From Brevundimonas sp. MYb52 (lineage in GTDB: Bacteria > Pseudomonadota > Alphaproteobacteria > Caulobacterales > Caulobacteraceae): a stretch of 64,000 bases of DNA. The stretch lies in contig NZ_PCPB01000004.1 in assembly GCF_002979535.1 (NCBI RefSeq), positions 124,001-188,000 of the forward strand. The letters run 5' to 3'. A program made the position numbers and the translations under genes. The notes beneath the pieces were generated by a model, which did no database searches, was not told the DNA's origin, and saw only the letters and a program-made list of their open reading frames with translations. Below are positions 7,446 to 16,307 of the stretch, one piece after another; within the stretch, counting starts at the first letter, position 1, and the number at the start of each line of letters is the position of its first letter.

Positions 7446-9632
7446 GTGCCCTTGCGTCTTTTCGCCGCCTTTCTCGTCTGGCTGACCTTCGCCGCCTCGG
7501 CGACCGCCGCGCCTTCTGCCCTGGATCAGGCGCTGAAGGCCGGCGCCGTCCCCTCCGCCGCAGGACCACAGCGCACCGAGCGAATCGAGGCCGAACTGGT
7601 CCCGATGAGCGCCTGGGCCGCGCCTGGCTCGACGGCGATCGTCGCCATTCGTCAGAAGATCAAGCCTGGCTGGCACACCTATTGGCGCAACCAGGGCGAT
7701 TCGGGCGGCCCCACCACCCTGACCTGGTCGCTGCCCGCCGGGGTCTCGCCCGGCGACATCCTGTGGCCCCTGCCGGAACGTCAGCGTCTGCAGAGCCTGA
7801 TGAACTACGGCTACTCGGACACGGTCTTCCTGCCCGTGCCGATCGAGGTCACGGCCTCGGCCCGCCCCGGCGAGACCCTGCCCCTGCGTGTCACCGCCCA
7901 CTTCTACGTTTGCAGCGACGAGATGTGCGTGCCCGAGGATCTGGACCTGGCGTTGAACTTGCCGGTGCGCGACGGCGCCGCGCCGCTGGACCCACGCTTC
8001 GGCCAGTTGGTGCAGGACGTGGTCGCCATCGCCCCCCGGCCTGCCGGAATCGAGGCGCGCGCCGTCTTTGCCGACGGCGCGCTGACCCTGACGGCGACCG
8101 GCGGCCCTCTGGCGAACGCAACGCCTAAGTGGGCCTATTTCTTCCCGTTCGAGGGCGGCGTCATCGACCATGCCGCCGTTCAAACCGGCGAGCGAGGGCC
8201 ACAGGGCCTGACCTTGAACCTCGCGCCCGGCCGCGGCCTGTCCGCCAACGGCCTGAAACCGCCGCTGACCGGGGTCCTGTCCACCGATCTCGGCGCCTGG
8301 GAGATTTCAGCCGATCAGGGCGCGCCCCTGCTTGGTGCAACGGGTCAGGGCGCGCTCGGCGACGGCGATGAGGCCAGGGCGTCATCCGCTGGATCGACTG
8401 CCCCCGCCGACTTCGCCAAGGCCGCCCTGTTCGCCCTGCTGGGCGGACTGATCCTCAACCTCATGCCCTGCGTCTTCCCCATCCTGGCGATGAAGGCGGC
8501 GGCGCTCAGCCGCTCGGCTCACCACCCCGCCGAGGCCCGCCGCGACGGCCTGGCCTTCCTGGCCGGGGTGCTGGCGACCTTCCTCCTGCTGGCCGGAGCC
8601 TTGCTGGCCCTGCGTGCCGGCGGTCAGGCCCTGGGCTGGGGCTTCCAACTGCAGTCGCCGGGCGTGGTCGCCGCCCTTTCCCTGCTGATGCTGGCCGTGG
8701 CGCTGAACCTGTCAGGCGTCTTCCATATCGGTTCGGGCCTGCAGGGCGCCGGGCATGGTCCGCTGTCGCGCCTGCCGGGCGCAGCGGGCGCCTTCTTCAC
8801 CGGGGTTCTGGCCGTGGTCGTGGCCGCGCCCTGCACCGCCCCCTTCATGGCCTTTGCGCTGGGGGCCGCCCTGCTGATGCCCTGGCCGATGGCGCTGGCG
8901 GTCTTTCTGATGCTGGGGCTGGGCCTAGCCCTGCCCTATGTCCTGATCAGCCTGTCGCCGCGCCTGTTGGCCCGCCTGCCTCGGCCCGGCGCGTGGATGG
9001 AGACGCTGAGAAACCTGCTGGCCTTCCCCATGTATGGCGCCGCCCTGTGGCTGGCCTGGGTCTATGGCCGTCAGACCGCCGACGCCCTGGCTCTGCTGTT
9101 TGGCGCCGGTCTGATGCTGGCCCTGGCCCTGTGGCTGTATGGACGATCTCAGGCCGCCAGCGGCACGCGCCGTCTCGCCGGAATCGCCGCCGCCCTGTCG
9201 ATGATCGCCGCGCTCGGCCTTGGCGTCCTGGCGGCCCGCGCCGGCCCGGCTTCAAGCGAGGCCGCAGCCTCCGCCTCCGCCCATCTGCCGTCCCAGCCCT
9301 GGTCCGAAGCCGCGGTTCAGGCGGCCCTGGCCGAGGGCCGTCCGGTTCTGGTCAACTTCACCGCCGACTGGTGCGTCACCTGCAAGATCAACGAGGGCGC
9401 GGCCCTGTCCTCGCCGCGCACGGCCGAGGCCATGCAGGCGGCCAACGCCGTCTACCTCATCGGCGACTGGACCCGTCGCGACGACGCCATCACCGCCGAA
9501 TTGCAACGCCACGGCCGCTCGGGCGTGCCGCTGTATCTGCTCTATCAACCCGGTCAGGCGGCGCCACGCATCCTGCCCCAGCTTTTGACCGAGGGCACCG
9601 TCGTCGGCGCTCTGAAGGACGCCGCCCGCTGA
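7446..9632 (+). CDS. ScsB/DsbD-type thiol:disulfide interchange protein
   Basis: The roughly 728-residue protein has a signal peptide, a periplasmic DsbC-corrector-like N-domain with a cysteine pair (YVCSDEMCVPE), a membrane core with the two DsbD cysteine motifs NLMPCVFPIL and VAAPCTAPFM, and a C-terminal thioredoxin domain with active site WCVTCK (Cys about 643 and 646). The family passes electrons from cytoplasmic thioredoxin across the inner membrane to periplasmic disulfides; the N-domain resembles ScsB more than E. coli DsbD. I prefer the GTG at 7446, which puts the signal peptide at the N-terminus; a TTG at 7425 is also in frame. The redoxin lipoprotein gene follows after 24 bases and is a likely partner. 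Confidence 0.92.
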   Translation: MPLRLFAAFLVWLTFAASATAAPSALDQALKAGAVPSAAGPQRTERIEAELVPMSAWAAPGSTAIVAIRQKIKPGWHTYWRNQGDSGGPTTLTWSLPAGVSPGDILWPLPERQRLQSLMNYGYSDTVFLPVPIEVTASARPGETLPLRVTAHFYVCSDEMCVPEDLDLALNLPVRDGAAPLDPRFGQLVQDVVAIAPRPAGIEARAVFADGALTLTATGGPLANATPKWAYFFPFEGGVIDHAAVQTGERGPQGLTLNLAPGRGLSANGLKPPLTGVLSTDLGAWEISADQGAPLLGATGQGALGDGDEARASSAGSTAPADFAKAALFALLGGLILNLMPCVFPILAMKAAALSRSAHHPAEARRDGLAFLAGVLATFLLLAGALLALRAGGQALGWGFQLQSPGVVAALSLLMLAVALNLSGVFHIGSGLQGAGHGPLSRLPGAAGAFFTGVLAVVVAAPCTAPFMAFALGAALLMPWPMALAVFLMLGLGLALPYVLISLSPRLLARLPRPGAWMETLRNLLAFPMYGAALWLAWVYGRQTADALALLFGAGLMLALALWLYGRSQAASGTRRLAGIAAALSMIAALGLGVLAARAGPASSEAAASASAHLPSQPWSEAAVQAALAEGRPVLVNFTADWCVTCKINEGAALSSPRTAEAMQAANAVYLIGDWTRRDDAITAELQRHGRSGVPLYLLYQPGQAAPRILPQLLTEGTVVGALKDAAR

Positions 9633-9656
9633 CTTTCACCTGAAGGAGACCATCCG

Positions 9657-10331
9657 ATGATCCGCATGCTGACCGTCGCTTCCGCCTCGCTTCTCCTGCT
9701 CGCCGCCTGCGAGCAGCAACCCGCCACCGCGCCGGACAAGGCCGCGCCCGCCGCGACCGAAACCGCGACGCCCGCCATCGCCGGGCCAGGCGACATGGCC
9801 CCGGCCTTCACCCTGGTCGATGCAGAGGGCGTCCAGCGCTCGCTGGCGGACTTCAAGGGCAAGACGGTGGTGTTGGAGTGGACCAACGAAGGCTGCCCCT
9901 TCGTGAAGAAGCACTACAGCGGCGCCATGCAGGCCTTGCAGCGCGAGGCGGTCGCCGACGGCGTGGTCTGGCTGACCATCATCTCCTCGGCGCCGGGAAC
10001 CCAGGGCTTCGTCGAGGGCGAGGAGGCGACGGCCTGGAAGGCCAAACACCAGGCCGCCTTCACCCACCTGCTGCTGGACCCGACGGGCGAGGTGGGCAAA
10101 CGCTATGACGCCAAGACCACGCCCGACATGCGCATCATTGACCCTGAAGGCCGCCTGATCTTCGTCGGCGGCATCGACGACAAGCCGACCAACAAGGTCG
10201 AGGACCTGCAAGGCGCTGAGAACTTCGTCCGCACCGCCCTGGCCGACGCCAAGGCCGGACGCCCCGTCCAGACCGCCTTCGCCCAGCCCTATGGCTGCGC
10301 GATCAAATACCCGGAGACGGTCGAGAGCTAA
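9657..10331 (+). CDS. Periplasmic redoxin (AhpC/TSA-like) lipoprotein
   Basis: The 224-residue protein has a lipoprotein signal (LLLAAC, Cys about 17), an alanine/proline/threonine-rich linker and a redoxin domain from about residue 40. The active region is WTNEGCPFVKKHY, with one peroxidase-type cysteine and no CxxC; a second cysteine (YGCAIKY) near the C-terminus could resolve it. This family is often annotated as thioredoxin-family or redoxin-domain protein. AAGGAG lies 7 bases before the ATG. It directly follows the ScsB/DsbD-like gene, which suggests that the membrane protein reduces this one in the periplasm; that pairing is inferred. Confidence 0.88.
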   Translation: MIRMLTVASASLLLLAACEQQPATAPDKAAPAATETATPAIAGPGDMAPAFTLVDAEGVQRSLADFKGKTVVLEWTNEGCPFVKKHYSGAMQALQREAVADGVVWLTIISSAPGTQGFVEGEEATAWKAKHQAAFTHLLLDPTGEVGKRYDAKTTPDMRIIDPEGRLIFVGGIDDKPTNKVEDLQGAENFVRTALADAKAGRPVQTAFAQPYGCAIKYPETVES

Positions 10332-10371
10332 GTCCAGCTCGACCGCTTCTCGCCCCAGGCCCAGCACTTCA

Positions 10372-10428
10372 AGGGGCGGTAGGCCCCTCACGAATGCGCC
10401 TCAAATAGCCCGAAGGGCGATAGGCCCC
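10372..10428. repeat. Short hairpin repeats in the convergent gap
   Basis: Two hairpins sit between convergent genes. AGGGGC (10372-10377) pairs with GCCCCT (10383-10388). A second unit at 10399-10428 reads CTCAAATA, then GCCC-GAA-GGGC, then GATAGG. The second unit recurs in altered form at 58438-58464 in front of rpmA. They could terminate transcription, though neither has a T run. Confidence 0.5.
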
Positions 10429-10454
10429 TACAAAGAAGCCTCGCCAGGTCGTCC

Positions 10455-10931
10455 TCAGACGGCCGGGTGAGGCGGCGAGGTGATGACCTCGACGTTGTCG
10501 TTCAGAAGATAGGCCAGTTCTTCCAGCGCGACCTTGCGTTCGGCGGCGTTGGGGGCGGCTTCGACGGCGGCGACCTTCTTGGGCATGTCCTCGGAAATGC
10601 CGCGCAGGATGCACTTCAGGTCATTGTCAGTGCCGCGCTCCTTCAGCACCAGATGGCCCTGCAGATCGCGAGCGGCCAGGTCGGCGGCCTGGGACTTGAA
10701 GCCGGTGAAGACGTCGCCGGCCATGAAGCCTTCAGCGTCTGCAGCGCCCGAGGCGATCCAGCCGTCGACGATGGATTTCAGCGCGCCGGAGCGTTCAACC
10801 AGGTCAGCGAACAGGGGCTCCTGGGCCACCGAGACCGGCGCGTCGGCGGCGACGGGCGGCAGGGCCGCAGCCTCGGCCACAGCCGGATCGCTGAGCATCA
10901 GAACGGCGGCGAGAATGATTCCGCAGGACAT
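10455..10931 (-). CDS. Secreted protein of unknown function
   Basis: The 158-residue product starts with a probable signal peptide (MSCGIILAAVLMLSDPAVAEA) and then a mostly helical, acidic sequence with a single later cysteine (DLKCILRG). I do not recognise the family. The start at 10931 was chosen because the signal peptide begins there and AGGGA lies just upstream; the frame runs on to 11072 without protein-like sequence. It is divergent from pgi and convergent with the redoxin gene, so probably transcribed alone. An envelope location is likely; nothing more can be said about function. Confidence 0.7.
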   Translation of the reverse strand: MSCGIILAAVLMLSDPAVAEAAALPPVAADAPVSVAQEPLFADLVERSGALKSIVDGWIASGAADAEGFMAGDVFTGFKSQAADLAARDLQGHLVLKERGTDNDLKCILRGISEDMPKKVAAVEAAPNAAERKVALEELAYLLNDNVEVITSPPHPAV

Positions 10932-10972
10932 GGGGGCATCCCTTTTCACTGGCGGTCGGGGGAAAAGACCAA

Positions 10973-11015
10973 TTGGAAATCCAAGTTGACCCGGCCGTTG
11001 ATTGAACTCTTCTAG
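10973..11015 (+). promoter_or_regulatory. Possible pgi promoter with adjacent palindrome
   Basis: TTGGA-AA-TCCAA (10973-10984) is a perfect 12-base palindrome. TTGACC at 10986-10991 and TTCTAG at 11010-11015 could form a -35/-10 pair with an 18-base spacer for pgi. The palindrome next to the -35 could bind a regulator. This rests on pattern only. Confidence 0.35.
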
Positions 11016-11086
11016 GCCTGAGCCATAAACGAAGGGTTGCAAGCGTCGTGCCGTTTCCTGGGCCGACGCCAACGGGGGAGACGAGG

Positions 11087-12691
11087 ATGCCGCACGCCGC
11101 CTGGACCGAACTGGAGGCCGTCGCCCGCCACGACGCCGACGCCCGCATCAGCGATCAGTTCGCCACCGACCCCGGTCGCCTGGCGCGTATGACCGTGGAC
11201 GCCGCCGGCCTGCATCTGGACCTGTCCAAGCAGAGCTGGACCCGCGCCGGCTTCGACGCCGCCCTGGCCTTGGCCCGCGTCGCCAACGTAGAGGGCCGCC
11301 GCGCCGCCCTGTTCGACGGCGAGGCCGTCAACGCCACCGAGGGCCGGGCTGTGCTGCACCCCGCCCTGCGCGCGCCTGAAGGCGCCGACTTCCACGCCCT
11401 GGGCGAGGCCGTCTCCGCCGAGGTGGACGCCGTTCGCGGTCAGATGCGCGACTACGCCCACGCCGTCCGGTCCAGCATCGAGACAGGCGCGACCGGCCGG
11501 CCGTTTGAAACCGTGGTCCATATCGGGATCGGCGGGTCGGATCTGGGGCCGCGCGTCATCTGGGACGCCCTGCGCCCGCTCGCCCCGGCCATCGAGGTGC
11601 GTTTCGTCGCCAATATCGACCCGCGCGACATGGCCGAGGCCCTGACCGGGCTGGACCCGGAAACCACCCTGATCATCGTCGTCTCCAAGACCTTCACCAC
11701 CCAGGAAACCCTGGCCAACGCCGAGGCCGCCAAGGCCTGGCTGGCGGCCTCCCTGCCTGCCGACGGCATGGACAGGCACTTCATCGGCGTCACCGCCGCG
11801 CCGGAGAAGGCCGCCGCCTTCGGTTGCGGTCGCACCTTCGCCTTCCGCGACTGGGTCGGTGGACGCTATTCATTGTGGTCGGCGGTCAGCCTCAGTTGCG
11901 CCATCGGACTGGGCTGGGACGTCTTCCAGGGCTTCCTCGACGGGGCCGCTGAACTGGACCGGCACTTCCTGGAGGCTCCGCTGGAGGTCAATGCCCCGGT
12001 CCTGCTGGCCCTCGCTCAGATCTACAACGTCGACGGCCTGCACCGCCCCGCGCGCACCGTGGCCCCCTACGCCCATGCCCTGCGTCGCCTGCCCGCCTTC
12101 CTGCAGCAGTTGGAAATGGAATCGAACGGCAAGCGGGTGCGCCGCGACGGCGCGCCGGTCGGTCGCCAGACCTGCCCCGTCGTCTTCGGCGAGCCCGGCA
12201 CCAACGGCCAGCACGCCTTTTTCCAGCAGATCCACCAAGGACCGCAGGTGGTTCCGGCCGAGTTCGTCATTGTCGCCTCCACCCACGACGACAGGTCGGA
12301 AAGCCCGCTGTGGGCCAACGCCCTGGCCCAGGGCCAGGCCCTGATGCAGGGCAAGACCGAAGCTCAGGCCCACGCCGAACTGATCGCCTCGGGCGCTTCC
12401 GAAGCCGAGGCTGACCGTCTGGCCCCGCACAAGACCTTCCCGGGCAACCGCCCCTCGACGGCCATCGTCATGGACCGGCTGACGCCGCAGACCCTCGGCG
12501 CCCTGATCGCGCTTTATGAGCACAAGACCTTCGTCGAGGGCGTGATCTGGGACATCAACAGCTTCGACCAGTGGGGCGTCGAACTGGGCAAGGTTCTGGC
12601 CAAGGCCGTGCTGAAGGATGTGGCGGCGGGCGCGCCCTCGCCTGACCTCGATCCCTCGACGGCGGCCCTGCTGAAGCGGCTGCTGCGCTAG
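11087..12691 (+). CDS. pgi: Glucose-6-phosphate isomerase
   Basis: The 534-residue protein has normal Pgi length. It interconverts glucose-6-phosphate and fructose-6-phosphate in the cytoplasm and so links the Entner-Doudoroff/pentose pathways and gluconeogenesis. Signatures include VHIGIGGSDLGPRV, VVSKTFTTQETLAN, a Pgi motif near FGEPGTNGQHAFFQQIHQG and the C-terminal SFDQWGVELGK with the catalytic lysine region. I chose the ATG at 11087, preceded by a purine-rich GGGGGAGACGAGG; an upstream GTG at 11048 is also in frame but lacks conserved sequence. The neighbour gloB is convergent, with a 3-base gap between stop codons. Confidence 0.96.
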   Translation: MPHAAWTELEAVARHDADARISDQFATDPGRLARMTVDAAGLHLDLSKQSWTRAGFDAALALARVANVEGRRAALFDGEAVNATEGRAVLHPALRAPEGADFHALGEAVSAEVDAVRGQMRDYAHAVRSSIETGATGRPFETVVHIGIGGSDLGPRVIWDALRPLAPAIEVRFVANIDPRDMAEALTGLDPETTLIIVVSKTFTTQETLANAEAAKAWLAASLPADGMDRHFIGVTAAPEKAAAFGCGRTFAFRDWVGGRYSLWSAVSLSCAIGLGWDVFQGFLDGAAELDRHFLEAPLEVNAPVLLALAQIYNVDGLHRPARTVAPYAHALRRLPAFLQQLEMESNGKRVRRDGAPVGRQTCPVVFGEPGTNGQHAFFQQIHQGPQVVPAEFVIVASTHDDRSESPLWANALAQGQALMQGKTEAQAHAELIASGASEAEADRLAPHKTFPGNRPSTAIVMDRLTPQTLGALIALYEHKTFVEGVIWDINSFDQWGVELGKVLAKAVLKDVAAGAPSPDLDPSTAALLKRLLR

Positions 12692-12694
12692 ACC

Positions 12695-13423
12695 CTAGCC
12701 CCGGAATCCGTCCTTGGCGGCGCGGCGAACGGCGAAGTCTGTGGCGTCGGCAGCGCGCAGGAAGGGGTTGAAGCGGCGCTCCACGCCGACGCTGGTCGGC
12801 ACAGTGGGTTCGCCCCGCTCGCGGGCGGCGAAGACGGCCTCGGCGTGGGCCAGCATTTCCGGACGCTCATCGAGGCTGAGGGCGAAGCGCGCGTTCGAGG
12901 CTGTGTATTCGTGGGCGCAATAGAGCGTCGTGGTCTCGGGCCAGACGGCGATGCGGCTCAGGCTGTCCCACATCTGTTCAGGCGTGCCCTCGAACAGGCG
13001 GCCGCAGCCCAGGGCGAAGATGACGTCGCCGACGAAGGCCAGATCATCCGTCACGGCGCGATAGACCACGTGACCCAGGGTGTGGCCGGGCGACAGCACC
13101 ACCTCAAACGCGGTTTCGCCCAGCCGCACCACCTCGCCGTCAGCCACGTCGCGATCCAGGGGCGCCGCGCGGCGGACCTCTTCCGGGCCGATGATTTCGC
13201 AGCCGGTCTCGGCCTTCAGCCGCTCGTTGCCGCCGGTGTGATCGGGGTGCCAGTGGGTGTTGAGGATCAGGTCCAGCCGGCCCCAGCCCGACGCCTCGAT
13301 CTCGGCCAGGATCGCGTCGGCGTCCGGCGTGTCCACAGCGGCGACCAGACCGGTCGCCTCGTCGCGGATCAGGAAGCCGTAGTTGTCGGACAGGCAGGCG
13401 AACTGGCGCACGGTCAGGGTCAT
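12695..13423 (-). CDS. gloB: Hydroxyacylglutathione hydrolase (glyoxalase II)
   Basis: The 242-residue metallo-beta-lactamase-fold protein hydrolyses S-lactoylglutathione to lactate and glutathione, the second step of methylglyoxal detoxification. The metal-binding motif NTHWHPDHTGG near residue 52, the following SPGHTLGHVVY and the later CAHEYTASNARFAL are those of glyoxalase II. Length fits the family (about 240-255). It is divergent from a methyltransferase gene and convergent with pgi. The lyase GloA is not in this window. Start ATG at 13423; the conserved N-terminus follows directly. Confidence 0.93.
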   Translation of the reverse strand: MTLTVRQFACLSDNYGFLIRDEATGLVAAVDTPDADAILAEIEASGWGRLDLILNTHWHPDHTGGNERLKAETGCEIIGPEEVRRAAPLDRDVADGEVVRLGETAFEVVLSPGHTLGHVVYRAVTDDLAFVGDVIFALGCGRLFEGTPEQMWDSLSRIAVWPETTTLYCAHEYTASNARFALSLDERPEMLAHAEAVFAARERGEPTVPTSVGVERRFNPFLRAADATDFAVRRAAKDGFRG

Positions 13424-13576
13424 GCGGGCATTCTAGCAGCCGAGGCCATCCGGGGACTATAGTGGCGCGAAACGAGCCAAGCTCGACCCCGCTGCCCAAA
13501 GCCCGACCGGGCGTCGGCGATCGTTCGCCGCCCCCACGGAGCGATGAACGCAGCGAATAGAGCGTGAGTGAGAGAA

Positions 13577-14347
13577 ATGCGGCGCAGCATCGACGATCTT
13601 CGCACCTTCTACGGCGAGCCGACCGGCGCGCTGGTGCGGCGCGTGCTGGCGCGACGGCTGGACGACGCCTGGGGCGAGGCCAATGGCTGCGATGTGCTGG
13701 GCATCGGCTACGCCACGCCCTGGCTGGACGGCTTTGTCGGGGCGCGGCGGATCATCGCCGCCATGCCGGGCGGACAGGGCGCCGAGCAGTGGGCGGCGGC
13801 GGGGCGCAACCGCACGCTTCTGGTCGATGAGAAACGCCTGCCCTTCGCCGCCGGCGCCTTTGACCGCATCCTGCTGGTTCACGCCCTGGAAGAGGCAGAC
13901 GATCCGCGCGCCCTGCTGACCGAGGCGGTTCGGGCCTTGGCGCCCGCCGGACGCATCATCCTGGCCACAGCAGCGCGCGGCGGGATGTGGGCGCGGGCCG
14001 AGACCACCCCCTTTGGCCACGGCCGTCCCTTCACCCGCGGCCAGCTGGAACGGCTGGTGCGCGAGGTGGGGCTGGAGCCCGCCGCCTGGTCCCAGGCCCT
14101 TTATGTGCCGCCGTGGCGCCCCCTGCTGCCGATGGCGGACGGGATCGAGCAGTTGGGTCGCTGGGTGTTTCCAGGCGCCGCCGGCCTGATCATGCTGGAG
14201 GCCACGCGGCAATCCTATGCCCGCATCCGCCCCCAGGGTTTGGCCCAGGCCGTGCTGGCGGGACGCCCCGCCCTGACCCCCTCGCCCGCGTCGCGCGACC
14301 ATGGGCCGCCCGCCCATGCTCTGGTCGGCGAGCGCAAACGGCCTTAA
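13577..14347 (+). CDS. Class I SAM-dependent methyltransferase (type 11)
   Basis: The 256-residue protein resembles the uncharacterised methyltransferases found divergently from gloB in many alphaproteobacteria. Visible elements are the start of the Rossmann fold (CDVLGIGYATPWLDGF, a modified glycine motif), FDRILLVHALEEADDPRALLTEAVRALAPAGRII (motifs II-III in type-11 enzymes) and a C-terminal variable region. The substrate is unknown. A GTG at 13568 could add three residues. It starts 153 bases from the divergent gloB start and may be co-transcribed with the sixA-like gene, which begins 9 bases after its stop. Confidence 0.82.
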   Translation: MRRSIDDLRTFYGEPTGALVRRVLARRLDDAWGEANGCDVLGIGYATPWLDGFVGARRIIAAMPGGQGAEQWAAAGRNRTLLVDEKRLPFAAGAFDRILLVHALEEADDPRALLTEAVRALAPAGRIILATAARGGMWARAETTPFGHGRPFTRGQLERLVREVGLEPAAWSQALYVPPWRPLLPMADGIEQLGRWVFPGAAGLIMLEATRQSYARIRPQGLAQAVLAGRPALTPSPASRDHGPPAHALVGERKRP

Positions 14348-14356
14348 GGCGAGCCC

Positions 14357-14854
14357 ATGCAGCGACTGATCATCATGCGTCACGCCCAGGCCGAAAAGAG
14401 CGCGCCCGGCGGCGACATCGACCGCCCCCTGTCCAAGCATGGCCTGGCCGACGCCCTGGCCATGGGCCGGGCTCTGTCCGAACGCGGCCTGCGCCCCGAC
14501 ACCGCCCTGGTGTCCGCAGCCCGGCGCACGCATCAGACCTGGGACGCGGTCAGCGAGGCCATGGGCGACGTCGAGGTGCATCTGTCGCCTGCCCTCTACA
14601 ACGCTTCGTCGGACGTGCTGCGCCGCGCGGTCGAGGCCGCCGAGGACACAGCGGGCTGCCTGATGCTGGTGGCGCACAATCCGGGGGTGCATCAGTTGGC
14701 GGTCGAATACCTGATCGAGAGCGCCGCCTCGCCCGGCGTGCTGGACAAGATGAGCGGCGGCTTCCCCACCGGGGCGGCGGCGATCTTCACCGTCGATGTC
14801 GCGGGACGCCCCTCCTATGAAGGCTGGCTGACGCCGCACGATCTCGAAAAATGA
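14357..14854 (+). CDS. SixA-type histidine phosphatase
   Basis: The 165-residue protein belongs to the histidine-phosphatase superfamily, SixA branch. The catalytic RHG-type motif appears as IMRHAQAEKS with the nucleophile His9, followed by RPLSKHGLADA and the second catalytic histidine in LMLVAHNPGVHQL. In E. coli SixA removes phosphate from histidine phosphotransfer proteins; the partner here is unknown, though two hybrid kinases lie in this window. Its TGA overlaps the ATG of the DUF952 gene (ATGA), which in turn overlaps pyrD, so the three form one coupled unit. Confidence 0.88.
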   Translation: MQRLIIMRHAQAEKSAPGGDIDRPLSKHGLADALAMGRALSERGLRPDTALVSAARRTHQTWDAVSEAMGDVEVHLSPALYNASSDVLRRAVEAAEDTAGCLMLVAHNPGVHQLAVEYLIESAASPGVLDKMSGGFPTGAAAIFTVDVAGRPSYEGWLTPHDLEK

Positions 14855-15207
14855 CCGACGCCCTGCCGACCACCGCCTTCAAGATCCTGAGCCGCGCCGA
14901 CTGGCGGGCAAGCCTGGCCGAGGGCGCCTATGACGGCTCCCCGGTCGACCACGCCGACGGCTATATCCACCTGTCCGCCGCCGACCAGTTGGCCGTGACC
15001 GCCGCCAAGCATTACGCGGGTCAGAGCGATCTGATGCTGGTCGAAGTCGATCTGGAGGCGCTGGGCGAGACTCTGGTCTGGGAGCCGTCGCGCGGCGGCG
15101 CCCTGTTCCCCCATATCTACGGCCCCCTGCCCGTCGCGGCGACGCGGGGCGTGCGCGCCCTGGCGGTGACAGACGGCGGCGACATGATCCTGAGCGAGCT
15201 TCCATGA
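14851..15207 (+). CDS. DUF952 protein
   Basis: This 118-residue small cytoplasmic protein matches the DUF952 family, which has an ADP-ribosyltransferase-like compact fold of unknown function. Characteristic segments are KILSRADW, the DGYIHLSAADQL motif, LVEVDLEALG and FPHIYGPLP. It sits between sixA and pyrD with four-base ATGA overlaps on both sides. DUF952 next to pyrD is frequent in alphaproteobacteria, but no role in pyrimidine synthesis has been shown to my knowledge. Confidence 0.88.
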   Translation: MTDALPTTAFKILSRADWRASLAEGAYDGSPVDHADGYIHLSAADQLAVTAAKHYAGQSDLMLVEVDLEALGETLVWEPSRGGALFPHIYGPLPVAATRGVRALAVTDGGDMILSELP

Positions 15208-16241
15208 GCCTGACCGACCTTGGCGCCGTCATCCTGCGCCAGATGGACCCCGAGACCGCGCACCGGCTGGCCATTCGCGCCCTGCAGGTCACGCCCCTGC
15301 CCGCGCCGCGCGCCGACGACCCCATCCTGATGACCCGCATCGCCGGGCTGGAGATGTCCAATCCCGTCGGTCTGGCCGCCGGTCTGGACAAGAACGGCGA
15401 GGCGCTGGACGGCCTGTCGCGGCTGGGTTTCGGCACCGTGGAATGCGGCTCGGTCACGCCCCGGCCGCAACCCGGCAATCCCAAGCCGCGCCTGTTCCGA
15501 CTGTCCGAAGACCGGGCCGTCATCAACCGCATGGGCTTCAACAACGAGGGGCTGGAACCCTTCGCTGGTCGCTTGGCCAACCGGCCCAAGCGCACGCCCA
15601 TCGGCGCCAATCTGGGGGCCAACAAGGACACCGAGGACAAGGCGGCCGACTATGTCGCCGGTCTGCACCGTCTGGCGGGCCTGGCCGACTATTTCACCAT
15701 CAACATCTCCTCGCCCAATACGCCGGGCCTGCGCGCCCTGCAGGGCCGCGAGGCGCTGGACGACCTGCTGGGTCGGATCAACGAGGCCCGTCCAGGCGAC
15801 GGCGCCCCGGTCTTCCTGAAGATCGCGCCTGACCTGATCGGCGAAGAGATCGGCATGATCGTCGAGGCCTCGCTGGCGCACGGCATCGACGCCCTGATCG
15901 TGTCCAACACCACCCTGGAACGCCCCGCCTCGCTGAAATCCGGTTTTGCGGGCGAGGCCGGGGGCCTGTCAGGCGCCCCGCTCAAGCCCTTCGCGCAGAA
16001 GGCGCTGGAAGCCGCCGCCGAGGCCGCAGCCGGGCGTCTGCCGCTGATCGCGGTCGGCGGCATCGAGAGCGGCGCGGACGCCTGGGCCCGTATCCGCGCG
16101 GGCGCCTCGGCGGTGCAGATCTATTCAGCCCTCATCTATGACGGCCCCGGCCTGGTCGGCGCCATCAAGCGGGATCTGGTCGCCCGCCTGCGCGCTGAAG
16201 GCTTCCGCCACATTTCTGACGCGGTTGGCGCCGGCCGTTGA
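15204..16241 (+). CDS. pyrD: Dihydroorotate dehydrogenase (quinone)
   Basis: The 345-residue class 2 enzyme oxidises dihydroorotate to orotate with FMN and passes electrons to membrane quinone, the fourth step of pyrimidine synthesis. Motifs include the FMN/substrate segment AAGLDKNGEALDGLSRLGFG, the class 2 segment VECGSVTPRPQPGNPKPRLF followed by NRMGFNN, the NISSPNTPGLR loop and VGGIESGADAWARIRAGA. The amphipathic N-terminus (residues about 1-30) that docks class 2 enzymes on the membrane is present. It is the last gene of the sixA-DUF952-pyrD unit. Confidence 0.96.
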   Translation: MSLTDLGAVILRQMDPETAHRLAIRALQVTPLPAPRADDPILMTRIAGLEMSNPVGLAAGLDKNGEALDGLSRLGFGTVECGSVTPRPQPGNPKPRLFRLSEDRAVINRMGFNNEGLEPFAGRLANRPKRTPIGANLGANKDTEDKAADYVAGLHRLAGLADYFTINISSPNTPGLRALQGREALDDLLGRINEARPGDGAPVFLKIAPDLIGEEIGMIVEASLAHGIDALIVSNTTLERPASLKSGFAGEAGGLSGAPLKPFAQKALEAAAEAAAGRLPLIAVGGIESGADAWARIRAGASAVQIYSALIYDGPGLVGAIKRDLVARLRAEGFRHISDAVGAGR

Positions 16242-16307
16242 CGGAGCATTAGGGCAAGCGACGGCATCATCGCTTCGATGGGCGAAATCGCCTGCTCGGA
16301 AAGTCGC

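Noticed and set aside
13457-14839. 460-codon minus-strand frame opposite the methyltransferase and sixA genes
   Set aside because: The plus-strand genes have catalytic motifs and tight spacing; the minus frame is a Gly/Gln-rich shadow.
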